A DNA stretch of 22,501 nt from Bacillota bacterium (lineage in GTDB: Bacteria > Bacillota > Clostridia > Lachnospirales > Lachnospiraceae). Location: positions 1 to 22,501 of the forward strand of contig JAEWMT010000059.1 of assembly GCA_023393095.1 (NCBI GenBank), given 5' to 3'. Shown piece by piece: positions 22,023-22,501 of the stretch (the first letter of the stretch is position 1; the number at the start of each line of letters is the position of its first letter). Both the position numbers and the translations under genes were made by a program. The notes under the pieces are model-generated. The model was not told the DNA's origin and did not search any database. It worked only from the letters and a program-made list of their open reading frames with translations.

Positions 22023-22501
22023 ATGCCGATAAATTCCTTTGATAATTATCCCATGAGTTGGAAACCTGATTTGACTAATGTAGCAGGTCCAATCTACAGG
22101 GCACTTGCAATAATGCTGGAGGAGGATATCAAAACCGGTAAATTAATGCCGGGAACTAAGCTGCCTCCGCAAAGGGAACTCGCTGATTATCTGGATATTA
22201 ATTTAAGTACAATTTCCAGAGCTTATAAACTATGCGAACAAAATGGATTGATTAGTGCATCCATAGGTAACGGAACTTATGTTTCCTCCGATGCAGGAAC
22301 AAACCCGATACTCACTCCAAATCCGGAGAATACTCAGAACATTGATATGGGTGCTATCTTGCCCAATACCAAACCAAATAAGAAACTTGTGGAATATATA
22401 CAGAAGATACTTACGGAACCTGAGGCTGAGAAGTTGTTTGGGTATGGTATAACAGGAGGTACACCATCTCAAAAGGATGCGGCAGTTAAATGGATGGAAA
22501 A
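22023..22501 (+). CDS. MocR/GntR-family regulator with aminotransferase-like domain (partial, 3' end missing)
   Basis: ATG 22023 follows AAGGAGG and the frame stays open to the window edge (159 codons seen). Residues about 20-85 form a GntR winged helix (GTKLPPQRELADYLDI and LSTISRAYKLCEQNGLI, followed by GNGTYVSS). A linker leads to the start of a class I aminotransferase domain (PNTKPNKKLVEYIQKIL, FGYGITGGTPSQKDAAVKWM). MocR proteins sense PLP or amino-acid conjugates and usually control a divergent gene, here the aminotransferase. The missing part should contain the PLP lysine. Confidence 0.9.
   Translation, partial: MPINSFDNYPMSWKPDLTNVAGPIYRALAIMLEEDIKTGKLMPGTKLPPQRELADYLDINLSTISRAYKLCEQNGLISASIGNGTYVSSDAGTNPILTPNPENTQNIDMGAILPNTKPNKKLVEYIQKILTEPEAEKLFGYGITGGTPSQKDAAVKWME

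Noticed and set aside
22230..22472. 80-codon minus-strand frame at the window end
   Set aside because: It is antisense to the MocR-type gene, whose plus-strand translation is a strong family match.

Overview
The window is a low-GC chromosomal segment of a Gram-positive anaerobe of the Clostridia, most likely Lachnospiraceae or a close relative. The evidence is the yicC-remA-rpoZ housekeeping block, lipobox lipoproteins, an S-layer-homology (SLH) wall protein with YcdB-type domains, an EFR1-type flavodoxin/ferredoxin fusion, strong AGGAGG ribosome sites and sigma-A promoters with 17-bp spacers. No rRNA, CRISPR array, transposase or integrase is visible. There is one tRNA gene.

Region 1 (1-5366) starts with the tail of an unidentified gene. 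A tightly packed six-gene unit follows: a TetR repressor, an iron-sulfur-flavoprotein-like FMN protein, a second flavodoxin-fold NAD(P)H oxidoreductase, and the cytochrome b, flavoprotein and iron-sulfur subunits of a Bacillus/Wolinella-type succinate:quinone oxidoreductase (fumarate reductase). The complex looks modified. The histidine that normally binds FAD covalently is alanine, only two of four heme-ligand histidines can be placed in the cytochrome, and the cytochrome gene seems to start at an AUU codon. I read the unit as a TetR-controlled redox module built for fumarate (or related) reduction.

Region 2 (5418-9213) is housekeeping: yicC, remA, rpoZ, a type I signal peptidase, holA and tRNA-Ser(CGA). 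The gmk gene usual between remA and rpoZ is absent. Region 3 (9285-11187) holds a small unrecognised gene with its own promoter, a cold-shock gene with a structured leader and flanking diverged repeats, and a BamE/BLIP-like lipoprotein.

Region 4 (11226-15724) is regulatory and accessory. A leftward operon of TetR, metallo-beta-lactamase-fold hydrolase and EFR1 flavodoxin-ferredoxin has a near-perfect operator just downstream of its promoter. Divergent to it is a rightward MerR-TipAS regulator with a YhgE/Pip-like ABC-2 membrane protein, a likely drug-responsive pair. Region 5 (15756-20438) holds an ankyrin-repeat protein, an unknown lipoprotein and a YcdB/SLH wall protein, closed by a nested inverted repeat. 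Region 6 (20542-22501) is a PLP aminotransferase divergent from a MocR-type regulator that runs off the window. The space between them carries several repeated and palindromic candidate operators.
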